From NCBI GenBank assembly GCA_964509425.1, contig CAZDWZ010000004.1:186001-250000 (forward strand): a DNA stretch of 64,000 nucleotides, read 5' to 3'. The DNA is from CAZDWZ01 sp964509425. Lineage in GTDB: Bacteria; Bdellovibrionota_C; UBA2361; SZUA-149; CAZDWZ01. Every line of letters begins with the position of its first letter. Within the stretch, counting starts at the first letter, position 1. Shown here one piece after another: positions 8,830 to 17,114 of this stretch. A program made the position numbers and the translations under genes. Under the pieces are notes generated by a model. That model did no database searches. It saw nothing but the letters and a program-made list of their open reading frames with translations, and was not told where the DNA came from.

Positions 8830-9750
8830 CTAACGTGCACCGCGGCGATTTAGCATCACGGTGACCGTCTTCAAGACAATCCAGCAATCAAGCAGCATCG
8901 AGCGCCTGCGGATGTAGAGGAGATCCCACGCGAGTTTTTTTCGATGTCCGTCCATACACGCCGAGTATCCGGCCCGAACCTGCGCAAGACCGGTGAGTCC
9001 CGCCTTGACCCGTAACCGGCGATGGAAGCCAGGAACTTCGTCTCCGATGACTTTGGCAAACTCGGGTCGCTCCGGCCGCGGGCCGATCAGGCTCATATCG
9101 CCACGCAAGACATTGAACAGCTGCGGGAGTTCGTCAAGCCTGGTGATTCTGAGAAAGTTCCCGACTCTCGTGACGCGGGGATCGTCTTTCTCAGCCCAGA
9201 CCGCGCCCGAACGAGCTTCCGCATTCGCATTCATCGTCCGGAACTTATAAATCGTGAACTCCCGGCCGCCCTTCGTAAGACGCTGTTGGCGAAAGATGAC
9301 CGGGCCGCGAGAAGTCGCTTTTACGACTCCAGCGATAATTGGAAAGAGCGGCGCCGTGACGGAAAGAATTGCGAGGCTGCCAACCATGTCGAAGCTCGAC
9401 TTAAACGCAGAATAGAAGACATCGCTCGGGACTTCTTCGCCGAATTCTTCGGCATGATGTCGTATTTCAGAAGCTCCCATCGCTTCGACACCGTTTACAT
9501 CTAAGAGACCGGCGTTGCCGTCTACGAGATGAAGCGAGGTCGCCTTTCGCGAACGAGGAAACCGCCGTCTCGTCTTCAGCGCATTCCCAGCAATCGAAAC
9601 TGGCGTCGCACCATGCGAAGAAACTGAGTTCGCCTGGCCTTGTGGCGCGAGATTCCCGACTGGCCCTGCCTGAGCTCCAGTGACGTTCACTCCGCCGACG
9701 CTGATAGTAGAATTGGATACTGTTTGATTTGGATACATCGTACTGCGCAC
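8830..9750 (-). CDS. Bacterial sugar transferase (undecaprenyl-phosphate glycosyl-1-phosphate transferase family)
   Basis: 306 residues. The C-terminal 200 residues are a bacterial sugar transferase domain that moves a sugar-1-phosphate to undecaprenyl phosphate to start polysaccharide or glycan assembly. Diagnostic motifs are the membrane hairpin near 110-135, FRQQRLTKGGREFTIYKFRT, RLDELPQLFNVLRGDMSLIGP with PRPE immediately after, and GLTGLAQVRAGYS. The first 100 residues are Ser/Ala/Gly-rich and basic, with none of the four membrane helices seen in WbaP/WcaJ, so it is closer to the short PglC-like monotopic type with an added soluble N-terminus. It converges on the FimT-like gene (21 bp gap). 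A partner of the GT4 and flippase genes in this window is plausible. Confidence 0.88.
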   Translation of the reverse strand: MRSTMYPNQTVSNSTISVGGVNVTGAQAGPVGNLAPQGQANSVSSHGATPVSIAGNALKTRRRFPRSRKATSLHLVDGNAGLLDVNGVEAMGASEIRHHAEEFGEEVPSDVFYSAFKSSFDMVGSLAILSVTAPLFPIIAGVVKATSRGPVIFRQQRLTKGGREFTIYKFRTMNANAEARSGAVWAEKDDPRVTRVGNFLRITRLDELPQLFNVLRGDMSLIGPRPERPEFAKVIGDEVPGFHRRLRVKAGLTGLAQVRAGYSACMDGHRKKLAWDLLYIRRRSMLLDCWIVLKTVTVMLNRRGAR

Positions 9751-9883
9751 TTCTCCGACGCGCCGTTAAGTATTACAACTCGCTCAATGTGTCTACACTT
9801 CTCGCGCTCCAGTTGCCTGTTTATCGAGCGATTTTGCGCACACTACAAAATCGCGAGAGCGGAGAATATGACGGAGATCAACG

Positions 9884-10645
9884 ATGTTCACATTGAAGAA
9901 GCTGGCGGAAAAGTTTCTCTCACCGGTCGGACTAACAGTCGCGCTTCTCATCTACATCGCCTTACGAAACCATAACAAAGGTTGCGGGAGCCGGGTCGCC
10001 GCACTTCTCGGCCTTTGCATCCTTCTTCCTCCGAGCCTTCCTCCGATCGCGGACGCCTTGATTGGGCGTCTGGAGCGCTTCTCCGCAGAATCCAAACTAG
10101 ACGCACATCAAGTTGCCTCCGCAATCGTTGTCCTCGGCGGAACCGTGCTGCCTCAATGGAGCGAACAATTTCTCGCAGAGGAAGTCGCCGGGAGTCGGCT
10201 CCTCACCGCGCTCCGGCTCTACAAACTCGGGAAGGCGCCGAAAATCGTGGTCTCGAGCGGAATCAGCTACGAAGCTCAGGGTGGGATACTCCGCACCGAA
10301 GCAGAGGATATGCGGGACATTCTCATCATTATGGGAGTTCCAGAGCCCGACATCATCCTTGAACGCCGCTCTCTGGATACCTCCGGAAATGCCAAATTCA
10401 CCGCTGAAGCTCTTCTTCCAGCGACTTCAGACATTTTGCTGGTGACAAGCGCGTATCATCTTGAGAGGGCGACGTTATGGTTCCAGAAGGTGGGCTTTAG
10501 GGTCCAACCGGTCGGTGCGGGCTATTCAACTCGAGCAGTGAACCGAGGTCTCCCGTCCTACCTCCCCTCAGCCGCAGCGCTGAACCGATCGTCCCAGGCG
10601 ATTAAGGAGTACTTCGCTCTCGCTCTGATGGATCTTGGTTCTTAA
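9884..10645 (+). CDS. YdcF/ElyC-like DUF218 membrane protein
   Basis: 253 residues. One or two N-terminal membrane segments (about 11-55) precede a DUF218 domain: AIVVLGGTV near 81-89, then a conserved acid region with GGILRTEAEDMRDILI, the VPEPDIILERRSLDTSGNA pattern (family: E-x-x-S-x-x-T-x-x-N), and LLVTSAYHLERA. The family includes ElyC/SanA-type proteins that affect undecaprenyl-phosphate or peptidoglycan metabolism; the exact reaction is unsettled. It is divergent from the sugar transferase gene and its last four bases overlap the end of the convergent GT4 gene. A role in lipid-carrier metabolism would suit its neighbours, but this is inference. Confidence 0.8.
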   Translation: MFTLKKLAEKFLSPVGLTVALLIYIALRNHNKGCGSRVAALLGLCILLPPSLPPIADALIGRLERFSAESKLDAHQVASAIVVLGGTVLPQWSEQFLAEEVAGSRLLTALRLYKLGKAPKIVVSSGISYEAQGGILRTEAEDMRDILIIMGVPEPDIILERRSLDTSGNAKFTAEALLPATSDILLVTSAYHLERATLWFQKVGFRVQPVGAGYSTRAVNRGLPSYLPSAAALNRSSQAIKEYFALALMDLGS

Positions 10646-11868
10646 GCCAACTCTTCGGCCGGAAGTCCGAACTCTTGGAGATGGGCGAGAGGATGGACCG
10701 CGTCCGCTGCCAAATCGTCTCCGGAGTCTGCCGGAACGTATCCCAAAGTCGATCGAAGATATTCACCAAGGACGAGCTGCTCGTTAAAGCGCTTCTCGAC
10801 AATACGGCGGCTCGCCCGGCCCATGCGCTCGACTTCCGAGTCTGCCGCTTCGACAACTTTGAGCATCGCCTGCACGAGATCAGGGAAGCTTTTTACCGGA
10901 ACCAAATAGCCGTTCTGTCCATGGTCGACCGTCTCTCTGCAGCCGCGCCAATCGGTGGTGATGATGACCTTCCCGGTCGCCATTGCTTCGAGAAGCGAGC
11001 GAGGAATGCCTTCGTTATACCGAGATGGAAGCACAACACAGTCGACCTGATTCAAAATCGGGGTGACGTCTACTTGAGTCGGAATGAGTCGAATGATGCC
11101 GCGAATCTCAGCATCACGCACCGAAGCATAGAGTTCTGTGGAATCCGGCCGGTTCCTGTCTTCGATTCCCATGACCCAACACTCTACCGAATCGCCAAAC
11201 TGGTCTTGGAGCTTCTCTGCCGCCTGCAAATATTCCGCGTAGCCTTTCTGTGGCAGAAGCCGCCCGAACATCAGAAAGCGGCGCTTGCCCGGAACTCGAG
11301 GGGGAAATGACGGGGCGAACCTTCGAAGATCTACGCCGGAACCCGGGATGACGACGCATCTGCCCGGCGGAACCAGCCGCCGCTCTAAACAATATTTCAA
11401 ATCTTCGTTGTTCTGAAAGAAGGCCTTTGACATGCCGCGAAACGAGAGTCGGTAGAGCCAGCTCACCAGGTGCGAGAGAAGCGTCCGGCGCTCGAAAACT
11501 TCTCCAAGGCCTGGCACGTTTGCGATTTGTTCAAACCCGAGCACTTGCCGGCAGAACCCCGCATAGAGATTACACTTCACCGTGTAGCTGAGCACAACAT
11601 CTGGTTGAAGTTCAGAAAGAACGTTGAAGATCGTTCGAATTGAAAGCAGCTCTCGGAGAGGATTTAATCCGCGCGGCTGAAGCGGCACTTCGATGAATTC
11701 GACTCCGAGCTCGCGAAATCCCCGCAGGAATGTCGCATTGTCGTAGGTCGGATCAAGCGGGGCAAGAGCGTAGACGATGCATCCCTCTTCCAACAAACTC
11801 TTCATGAGGTTGTAACGGAAGTTGTAGAGGCACCACGTAGAGTTCGCGAAGAGAACAACTTTCTTCAT
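10642..11868 (-). CDS. Glycosyltransferase family 4 protein
   Basis: 408 residues with two Rossmann halves of GT-B type. The N-terminal part begins KKVVLFANSTWCLYNFRYNL and includes DVVLSYTVKCNLYAG and IANVPGLGEVF, a pattern of GT4 enzymes of polysaccharide loci. The C-terminal donor-binding part has RRFLMFGRLLPQKGYAEYL and the EGIPRSLLEAMATGKVIITTD region with the E-x7-E type acid pair. It probably acts at the cytoplasmic face on a lipid-linked glycan. It lies close to the initiating sugar transferase, although on separate units. The sugar specificity cannot be read from the sequence. Confidence 0.88.
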   Translation of the reverse strand: MKKVVLFANSTWCLYNFRYNLMKSLLEEGCIVYALAPLDPTYDNATFLRGFRELGVEFIEVPLQPRGLNPLRELLSIRTIFNVLSELQPDVVLSYTVKCNLYAGFCRQVLGFEQIANVPGLGEVFERRTLLSHLVSWLYRLSFRGMSKAFFQNNEDLKYCLERRLVPPGRCVVIPGSGVDLRRFAPSFPPRVPGKRRFLMFGRLLPQKGYAEYLQAAEKLQDQFGDSVECWVMGIEDRNRPDSTELYASVRDAEIRGIIRLIPTQVDVTPILNQVDCVVLPSRYNEGIPRSLLEAMATGKVIITTDWRGCRETVDHGQNGYLVPVKSFPDLVQAMLKVVEAADSEVERMGRASRRIVEKRFNEQLVLGEYLRSTLGYVPADSGDDLAADAVHPLAHLQEFGLPAEELA

Positions 11869-12088
11869 ATGGCTGCCAAAACATCTCTCTCACACACACA
11901 GCAAAGGCGATTGCGTCGAGGTTGAAAACTCCTCGAAAATTCGGCCGGGACGCTAACATCCGCGCTGAAGATTTTCAAGCCGAGTAAGCGGTTTCTCGCA
12001 CACAGCACTGCGCCCGGCTACTGCGGAAGCACCAATGGTGCTCATAGAATTCATCTATAGAGTTAACTGCTTACGCTCAATTGCTTGC

Positions 12089-13102
12089 TCAGGCATAGCC
12101 GATGACGGCCGCCCGGCCGGGGGCAGGATACCCTTCCACTGTGGTTCCCGGACTCTCAGGCGAGAGGAAATCTGTAAGGCTTTCATAGGGCATGAGAGCC
12201 GTGCGTCGCTGCTCGACCGGGGTTAACTCGCTCTCCGAAACGATCTCAACACGCGAAAATCCTGAGCGCTTCATCCAAGCCGCCAAACACTCCGCAGTCG
12301 GAACGTAATACACATTGTGCGCCTTGGCGTAACGGTCAGGTGAGAAAAAGGCCACCGACTCGCGGCCGGGGTAGACGAGACTTTCAACGAGCGCGAGACC
12401 GCCGGGCTTCAGGCAGCTTTTCAGTTGGCGAAGCGCGGTCAACGGTTCCTTCTGATGGTAGACGACTCCAAGGCAGAGTGCGACGTCGAAAAATCCCGGG
12501 AAACTCGGCATGTCCTCGAGTCCGAGCAGGTCATATTGCAGCCGGGAATGACGATAGAAACGTTGAAAAAGCGAAAACGCGAGGCAGAACGCCTCCGACG
12601 GATCGAAGCCGAGGATCACCTCCGGCGGATTCTCCTTAGTCGCCCCATGAGCGCTTGCTCGAAACATGTAGTAGCCGTTACCGCACCCGATATCGGCCAC
12701 TCGGAGGCCGGCAAGCGACGGGACGAACGGCGCGAGCCTGTCCCACTTCAAGTCACTCCGCCATTCGGCGTCGATGAAGTGGCCGGCAAGTCTGAACGGT
12801 CCTTTCCTCCATGGGATGAGCCGTTTGATCAGGGAATCGAGTCTGTCTCGATGGGGGAACGCGAGCGTTCGCTCGTCTCCGAAGGTCACCGTTTGGCTAC
12901 CGCAATCGGCAAAAACGTCTTCGGGGACCTCAAGAGCCGCAAAATCACTTAGAAACGGCTCCCAGTGCGCCCGGAGCATCGTGGTAAATCTTCTCGTGCG
13001 AACTTCGTCTATGGCTGGAAGGTCCAGGCATGAACGATAGTCTTGCAGCAGGTCCGGACTTCCTCGTAATTCTCGGATGCTATCTTTTGGAGATTCGTGC
13101 AT
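12089..13102 (-). CDS. cmoB: tRNA U34 carboxymethyltransferase CmoB
   Basis: 337 residues. CmoB transfers the carboxymethyl group of carboxy-S-adenosylmethionine to 5-hydroxyuridine at tRNA position 34. The SAM-fold motif VADIGCGNGYYMFRA (about 142-156) is followed by GFDPSEAFCLAF, DVALCLGVVYHQKEPLTALR and ESLVYPG, all family signatures. The preceding region GPFRLAGHFIDAEWRSDLKWDRLAP is the CmoB substrate-binding segment. Its length is close to the 320-330 residues usual for the family. It is divergent from cmoA, and the two start codons share bases: cmoB's CAT on the plus strand is 13100-13102 and cmoA's ATG is 13101-13103. Confidence 0.95.
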   Translation of the reverse strand: MHESPKDSIRELRGSPDLLQDYRSCLDLPAIDEVRTRRFTTMLRAHWEPFLSDFAALEVPEDVFADCGSQTVTFGDERTLAFPHRDRLDSLIKRLIPWRKGPFRLAGHFIDAEWRSDLKWDRLAPFVPSLAGLRVADIGCGNGYYMFRASAHGATKENPPEVILGFDPSEAFCLAFSLFQRFYRHSRLQYDLLGLEDMPSFPGFFDVALCLGVVYHQKEPLTALRQLKSCLKPGGLALVESLVYPGRESVAFFSPDRYAKAHNVYYVPTAECLAAWMKRSGFSRVEIVSESELTPVEQRRTALMPYESLTDFLSPESPGTTVEGYPAPGRAAVIGYA

Positions 13103-13874
13103 GAAATCTGGACCTTCGGATCAGGAATCGCGGTTCCTCGCGGACAAACAGGACGTCGACACCGTTTTTCATGAAAAAATGTCTTCCGTCAAAGCGTTCG
13201 CCTTCGACGGCTCCGTAGCAGGAGTTTTTGAAGACATGGCAACCCGCTCGATTCCGCTTTATGGAGAGCTCCAGCGCACAACCGCGCGAATCGCGGAGAA
13301 CTTCGCCCTTCCCGGTACGAAGATCTACGACCTCGGGTGCGCCACAGGAACCACGTTGCTTTGTCTCGCGCATCGAATCACGGACCCCAGCATCGAGATA
13401 GTGGGAATCGACAGCTCCCAGGCAATGCTCGACCGCTGCCGGGACAGGTTGCAGCAGTTCGGATTTTCCGCTCGCGTCCGCCTCGAAAATGCGGATGCTG
13501 TGAGTCTCCCTTTGACCGGGGCGTCATGTGTGATTGCTCATTACACCTTGCAGTTCCTTCCGGTGGCTCAGAGACTGGGATTACTTCGGGCCATCCGCAC
13601 GGCGCTCACTCCGGGTGGAGTGCTGCTCCTGAGTGAGAAGGCTACCGAAGGAGATGCGGTGCTCGACGCTGTCATCAATAGCCTCTACTATGACTTCAAG
13701 AAGCGGAATGGATATTCGGAACTCGAAATCGCCCAGAAACGTGAGGCTCTCGAAAACGTTCTTATTCCGCTCTCAGTCAGCGAAACGAAAGAACTTCTCG
13801 CTGAGGCAGGCTTCTCAAAAAGTGTGCTTCTCTCGAAATGTTTTCAGTTTTGCTCCTTCATCGCGTATAATTAG
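13101..13874 (+). CDS. cmoA: Carboxy-S-adenosyl-L-methionine synthase CmoA
   Basis: 257 residues. CmoA converts SAM plus prephenate to carboxy-SAM, the donor used by CmoB. Motifs include AFAFDGSVAGVFEDMATRSI, the SAM-binding KIYDLGCATGTTLL, VVGIDSSQAMLDRC-like GIDSSQAMLD, and QFLPVAQR, matching the family's conserved FDxxVAxVFDDMxxRS start. I place the start at 13101, where GGAG stands about 10 bases upstream; an in-frame ATG at 13077 would add eight residues inside cmoB. This start overlaps the divergent cmoB start codon. With both enzymes present the cell can make cmo5U34 in tRNAs. Confidence 0.93.
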   Translation: MKSGPSDQESRFLADKQDVDTVFHEKMSSVKAFAFDGSVAGVFEDMATRSIPLYGELQRTTARIAENFALPGTKIYDLGCATGTTLLCLAHRITDPSIEIVGIDSSQAMLDRCRDRLQQFGFSARVRLENADAVSLPLTGASCVIAHYTLQFLPVAQRLGLLRAIRTALTPGGVLLLSEKATEGDAVLDAVINSLYYDFKKRNGYSELEIAQKREALENVLIPLSVSETKELLAEAGFSKSVLLSKCFQFCSFIAYN

Positions 13875-13885
13875 GTGAGCGTATT

Positions 13886-14605
13886 GTGAAAACCACTTCC
13901 GCCGGCGTTATGCAGCTTCGCACTGTTCTCACCGTAGGTTTGATTCTGTTTATCTCTTTCTCGCTGGGTTACAGGGGCGGCGAGTTTTCGCAGTTCCTTC
14001 GTTCCTTTAGAAATCAGCCCGTCACGGTCGCGGTTCCCGAATCTGCGCAGCCGCTTCCCGTCGCGGAAGCGCCAGCGCCTCCGGTTCCGCAGTTTCCAGT
14101 TCAGGTCGCCGCGCGGCCTATGCCGAGCGTGGTGCCGGCACCGATGAACCCACCGCCCCAGAATAACTCGCCAAGCTTCATCTATCCGAATGCTCAGCCG
14201 AGCGTTCAACCAAGCGCCGGCCCCGGAACCCTCGTAAACACGCTGGAGTCGATGCAGTCGGGCGAAATGAGCGACGAGCTGAAGCGCCAACGAAACGTAT
14301 ATTTCGACCGGCTGCAGCAGCAGCTGGCGGAGATGCGGCAGGCACAACCGCCCGCGCAGGTTGACGCGGTGAATCCGGGCTCGAATGAAGGAACGCCTCC
14401 TGCTCCGCAGAATGACGAGAATACAGGTGCTCCTCCTCAAGCGTTTCCGATTCCTCCTCCCCCGCCCGGCTTCGGCCAGCCCACAGGACTCGCGGCGAAC
14501 TCCTATCCAGAACAGCAGGATGACGGAGAGCCGGAAGCGTCGAATGACGCCGATGAGGGAGACCAACAGATCAGCGACGAGGAGAGCACCGATGAGGAAG
14601 GATAA
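13886..14605 (+). CDS. Proline-rich single-pass membrane protein of unknown function
   Basis: 239 residues; not recognised. One membrane segment at about 12-28 (LTVGLILFISFSL) anchors a periplasmic tail dominated by Pro, Gln, Ala and Asn. A short predicted helix near 118-150 (MSDELKRQRNVYFDRLQQQL) is the only likely folded part, and the tail ends in an acidic Asp/Glu stretch. It starts 11 bp after cmoA and overlaps the next gene by 14 bp, so it is probably cotranscribed with the thioredoxin lipoprotein. Its composition suggests a spacer or wall-spanning protein rather than an enzyme. Confidence 0.7.
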   Translation: MKTTSAGVMQLRTVLTVGLILFISFSLGYRGGEFSQFLRSFRNQPVTVAVPESAQPLPVAEAPAPPVPQFPVQVAARPMPSVVPAPMNPPPQNNSPSFIYPNAQPSVQPSAGPGTLVNTLESMQSGEMSDELKRQRNVYFDRLQQQLAEMRQAQPPAQVDAVNPGSNEGTPPAPQNDENTGAPPQAFPIPPPPPGFGQPTGLAANSYPEQQDDGEPEASNDADEGDQQISDEESTDEEG

Positions 14606-15149
14606 GCTCATCGTATCGCTCCTCCTCGTGAGCGGAATTTTTGGCGGCTGCAGCGGCATGAGCACGCCTGGCGCGAAACTGGGCGCCAAGACCGAGAAAT
14701 CTCAGAGCGATAAGTTATGTCTCACCGCAAATGATTTTAGCGGCGCCCCCTACTGCACCGAGGTCCGCAAAGACTGTCCAGTTTTAGTAAAGTTCCTCGC
14801 ATCGTGGTGCGACACCTGCACCATCGAGATGAAGTCGCTGGCAAAAAGTCTCGCCGAATTGGACGCCGACTCGAAGCCCGAGGTCCTCGTCGTCGGCGTG
14901 TTCGAGAACAAAGATTCGCTTGGGCAATATCGAGAATCTTCAGGCATGCCGTTTCCGTTTCTCCTCGACGACGGCCTCCAGAGCAAGCTCGCGCTGTTTG
15001 CGATCCCCGGAACGGTGCTTCTCGGCGCAGACGGTCAACCAATTCAAATCAAGGATCCCGAGTCCGGAACCCAGACTTCAGTTCTCGTAGGCCCTCGAGA
15101 CTGGGCGCGCCCTGCCGCGAAAGATTTCCTGAAAAACATCTGTCACTAG
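14592..15149 (+). CDS. Thioredoxin-fold lipoprotein (TlpA/AhpC-like)
   Basis: 185 residues. A lipoprotein signal ends at the lipobox FGGC with Cys20 as the lipidated residue. A thioredoxin-like fold follows: VLVKFLASWCDTCTIEMKSL with active-site Cys73 and Cys76, LVVGVFENKDSL, the variant loop FPFLLDDG and a cis-Pro region FAIPGTVLLGADG. This pattern is that of TlpA/ResA-type periplasmic thiol-disulphide proteins, which reduce or shuffle disulphides on exported substrates. The start at 14592 lies inside the end of the proline-rich gene (14-bp overlap). The insert between the two Cys is Asp-Thr, less common than Gly-Pro or Pro-Pro. Confidence 0.82.
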   Translation: MRKDKLIVSLLLVSGIFGGCSGMSTPGAKLGAKTEKSQSDKLCLTANDFSGAPYCTEVRKDCPVLVKFLASWCDTCTIEMKSLAKSLAELDADSKPEVLVVGVFENKDSLGQYRESSGMPFPFLLDDGLQSKLALFAIPGTVLLGADGQPIQIKDPESGTQTSVLVGPRDWARPAAKDFLKNICH

Positions 15150-15185
15150 GGAAGCTCTGATCTCAAGTCTCATCTTTCTCTGGAG

Positions 15186-15246
15186 CTCCGGTGCTCTGTG
15201 GTTCAATTTAAAAAGATCAAAGAAATGAAACCACAGAGCACCGGAG
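15186..15246. repeat. Inverted repeat of the CTCTGTGGTT family
   Basis: Perfect 18-bp arms: 15186-15203 and 15229-15246 (CTCCGGTGCTCTGTGGTT and its complement) around a 25-base A/T-rich spacer. It lies between the convergent thioredoxin gene and the GT-C-like gene, so it could work as a bidirectional terminator. Related copies occur at 28068-28164 and 42128-42168, also in convergent gaps. Confidence 0.8.
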
Positions 15247-15370
15247 AACGTTAATCAGACCTTCCCTGAAGCCGCTTGAGCGGGTTTTTTTCTGCGATCG
15301 AGGGGTGACGGCGAGTCCGCGACAGCTCGCGTGATGCGCCGAGGCGGGAGGTATCGTCCTCACGAATCGT

Positions 15371-16915
15371 TCATCCCGTGGGGGCAACCCGTTTATAGAG
15401 GAGTACCCGTTCGCTCCCCGCTGCGGGTTTGGGATCCGTGATGCGCCGCCAACCAGCGGATTCGATCACGAAGCGAACGGGATCACTGGGATCAAGCACC
15501 GCCCAAGTGTAGCGTGAGAGAAGCTCCTTCCAGCCCTTCCGAACGAGTGCGATATCAAAATATTCCTCGTACTCGTTTTGCGAGCACAGCTGATTTCTGT
15601 CGTCGATGCTGGCGCCACCCGTCTTTTCATACTCCCAGATAAAAAAGCCGCCAAGATCGGGGCTGTGGTAGATCGGCCCGCGCCGGTCTCCTGCGATGGA
15701 ATCAAGAACAAATGCCGGGAGGCGATCCGGGAACGGATGAGAAAGCCTTCCGGAGGGACTCGCAACGAGAAACACGAGTATCAACACCCAACAGGTCAAC
15801 GCTCCCCGAGGAACAAGAAGCTTAGAACTGAGAAATCCCTCACCTCGAACAATCCGCAGCATCCGCCCGACGGTGCCTTTTGAAAGAGCTCCACTTGAAA
15901 AGCTCCGCCCGAGAACATCCGCGAGTGGTGCGGCGGCGATAAGTCCACAATACGGCAGGTATCGACGCTCAAAAAGCGAAAAGGCCGTAAACGCGACGAG
16001 CAGTACCGCATCATACTTGTTTCGGATCCCCCCTTTCCTTCCCAATGCCGCGAGTGCCCAGAGAAGGAGAATTCCAAACGGGTAGAAGACGGCCTCAGAG
16101 AAATCCGGGCTCTTCCACTCATTGTTCAGCTGCATAAAAAAGGGATTACTCACCAGGCTGAGAATGCTCCGATGCAGGCCAACCCCGTAAGGAGTGAGGA
16201 ACGTGACCAGAACAGAGGCCGCACCAATGATAAATGCGGTCTTCCGTCCCGCCCAGTCTCCACTCCAGAGATGAAAAAGCACGGCGAGCCCGAGCACGAT
16301 GAGGCCGAGAGGGAATCCGGGGTGAAGGTTTGCCCAGAGCCAAAAGAGAGGTGGGATGAACCAAACGCTCGACCAGCTGCGACTCTCACTCTTCGGGGGC
16401 GGCTCCAAAACCCAAGTTCGACAGATGGTGAGCACGACCGTGAAAAGCACGAAAGAAAAGACGACCGGCCGCACGAACCACTGGAGACTCGCGAGCGGCG
16501 AAAGGAGAGCGAGAACCATAAACGCGAGGAGCGGCGACTTGGTATTTTGCTCCACGCTCCTTCCAAGAATTCCGACGTAGACGAGAATCGCCAACCCCAG
16601 GACTGCCGCCTGCAGAAAACCGATTCCTCCCCAGGTGAATAGCTTCCAAAAGAGAATGTCGGAGAGCCACTGGTCGTCGATCCACGGGCGCCTGGTGTCG
16701 CCCGAGAGAAAAGGATCCTCATATAAAACGGCACCGGAGCCCACCATCGCCTCGCCCGCGCGCAGGTGCCACCCCACCCCCGGATCGCCGGCTAAGCTCC
16801 CTACGCTCAGGAGAAAACAGAGCAGCAGCGCAATCCCGAATATGTCTCTCAGACTCACGTCGAATACCTGGTTTTTAGGCCTTTCATGGATTACACTGAG
16901 GCCGGTGTCTGGCAA
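15371..16915 (-). CDS. Polytopic membrane protein, GT-C glycosyltransferase-like
   Basis: 514 residues with about ten membrane segments and a soluble C-terminal region of some 110 residues. After the first helix comes DPGVGWHLRAGEAMVGSGAV and DPFLSGDTRRPWIDDQWLSD, an Asp-rich first periplasmic loop like that of GT-C enzymes that use polyprenyl-linked sugars. No exact family can be named. It converges on the thioredoxin gene across an inverted repeat and is divergent from dapL across a palindromic element. It is one of six such membrane proteins in the window, so transfer of lipid-linked sugars in the periplasm is the likeliest role, by inference. Confidence 0.65.
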   Translation of the reverse strand: MPDTGLSVIHERPKNQVFDVSLRDIFGIALLLCFLLSVGSLAGDPGVGWHLRAGEAMVGSGAVLYEDPFLSGDTRRPWIDDQWLSDILFWKLFTWGGIGFLQAAVLGLAILVYVGILGRSVEQNTKSPLLAFMVLALLSPLASLQWFVRPVVFSFVLFTVVLTICRTWVLEPPPKSESRSWSSVWFIPPLFWLWANLHPGFPLGLIVLGLAVLFHLWSGDWAGRKTAFIIGAASVLVTFLTPYGVGLHRSILSLVSNPFFMQLNNEWKSPDFSEAVFYPFGILLLWALAALGRKGGIRNKYDAVLLVAFTAFSLFERRYLPYCGLIAAAPLADVLGRSFSSGALSKGTVGRMLRIVRGEGFLSSKLLVPRGALTCWVLILVFLVASPSGRLSHPFPDRLPAFVLDSIAGDRRGPIYHSPDLGGFFIWEYEKTGGASIDDRNQLCSQNEYEEYFDIALVRKGWKELLSRYTWAVLDPSDPVRFVIESAGWRRITDPKPAAGSERVLLYKRVAPTG

Positions 16916-16928
16916 CAGAAGGAAACAT

Positions 16929-17050
16929 CAGCAATTCGAAATTTGGCGTGATACTTCGTTGCGAGAAGGTGAAAAATGCCCGACGACCGGTAGGTCGACT
17001 CCGCTTTTTATCCCCTCGAGCCTCGTCTCAGGCTAAATTTCGAATTGCTG
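16929..17050. repeat. 122-bp palindromic element with 16-bp terminal inverted repeats
   Basis: CAGCAATTCGAAATTT at 16929-16944 is exactly complementary to 17035-17050. Inner parts also pair partly, for example GACC and GGTC around 16985-16996, so the whole element can fold into a long imperfect hairpin. It fills the gap between the divergent GT-C-like gene and dapL. Size and structure fit a MITE-like or REP-type element, or a regulatory hairpin. No coding frame lies within it. Confidence 0.6.
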
Positions 17051-17114
17051 AGGAAACGTTTCCCGGTGTTTTCGGCCGCATAGAATTCTGGAAAAACACG
17101 GTCATCGGAGCGTT

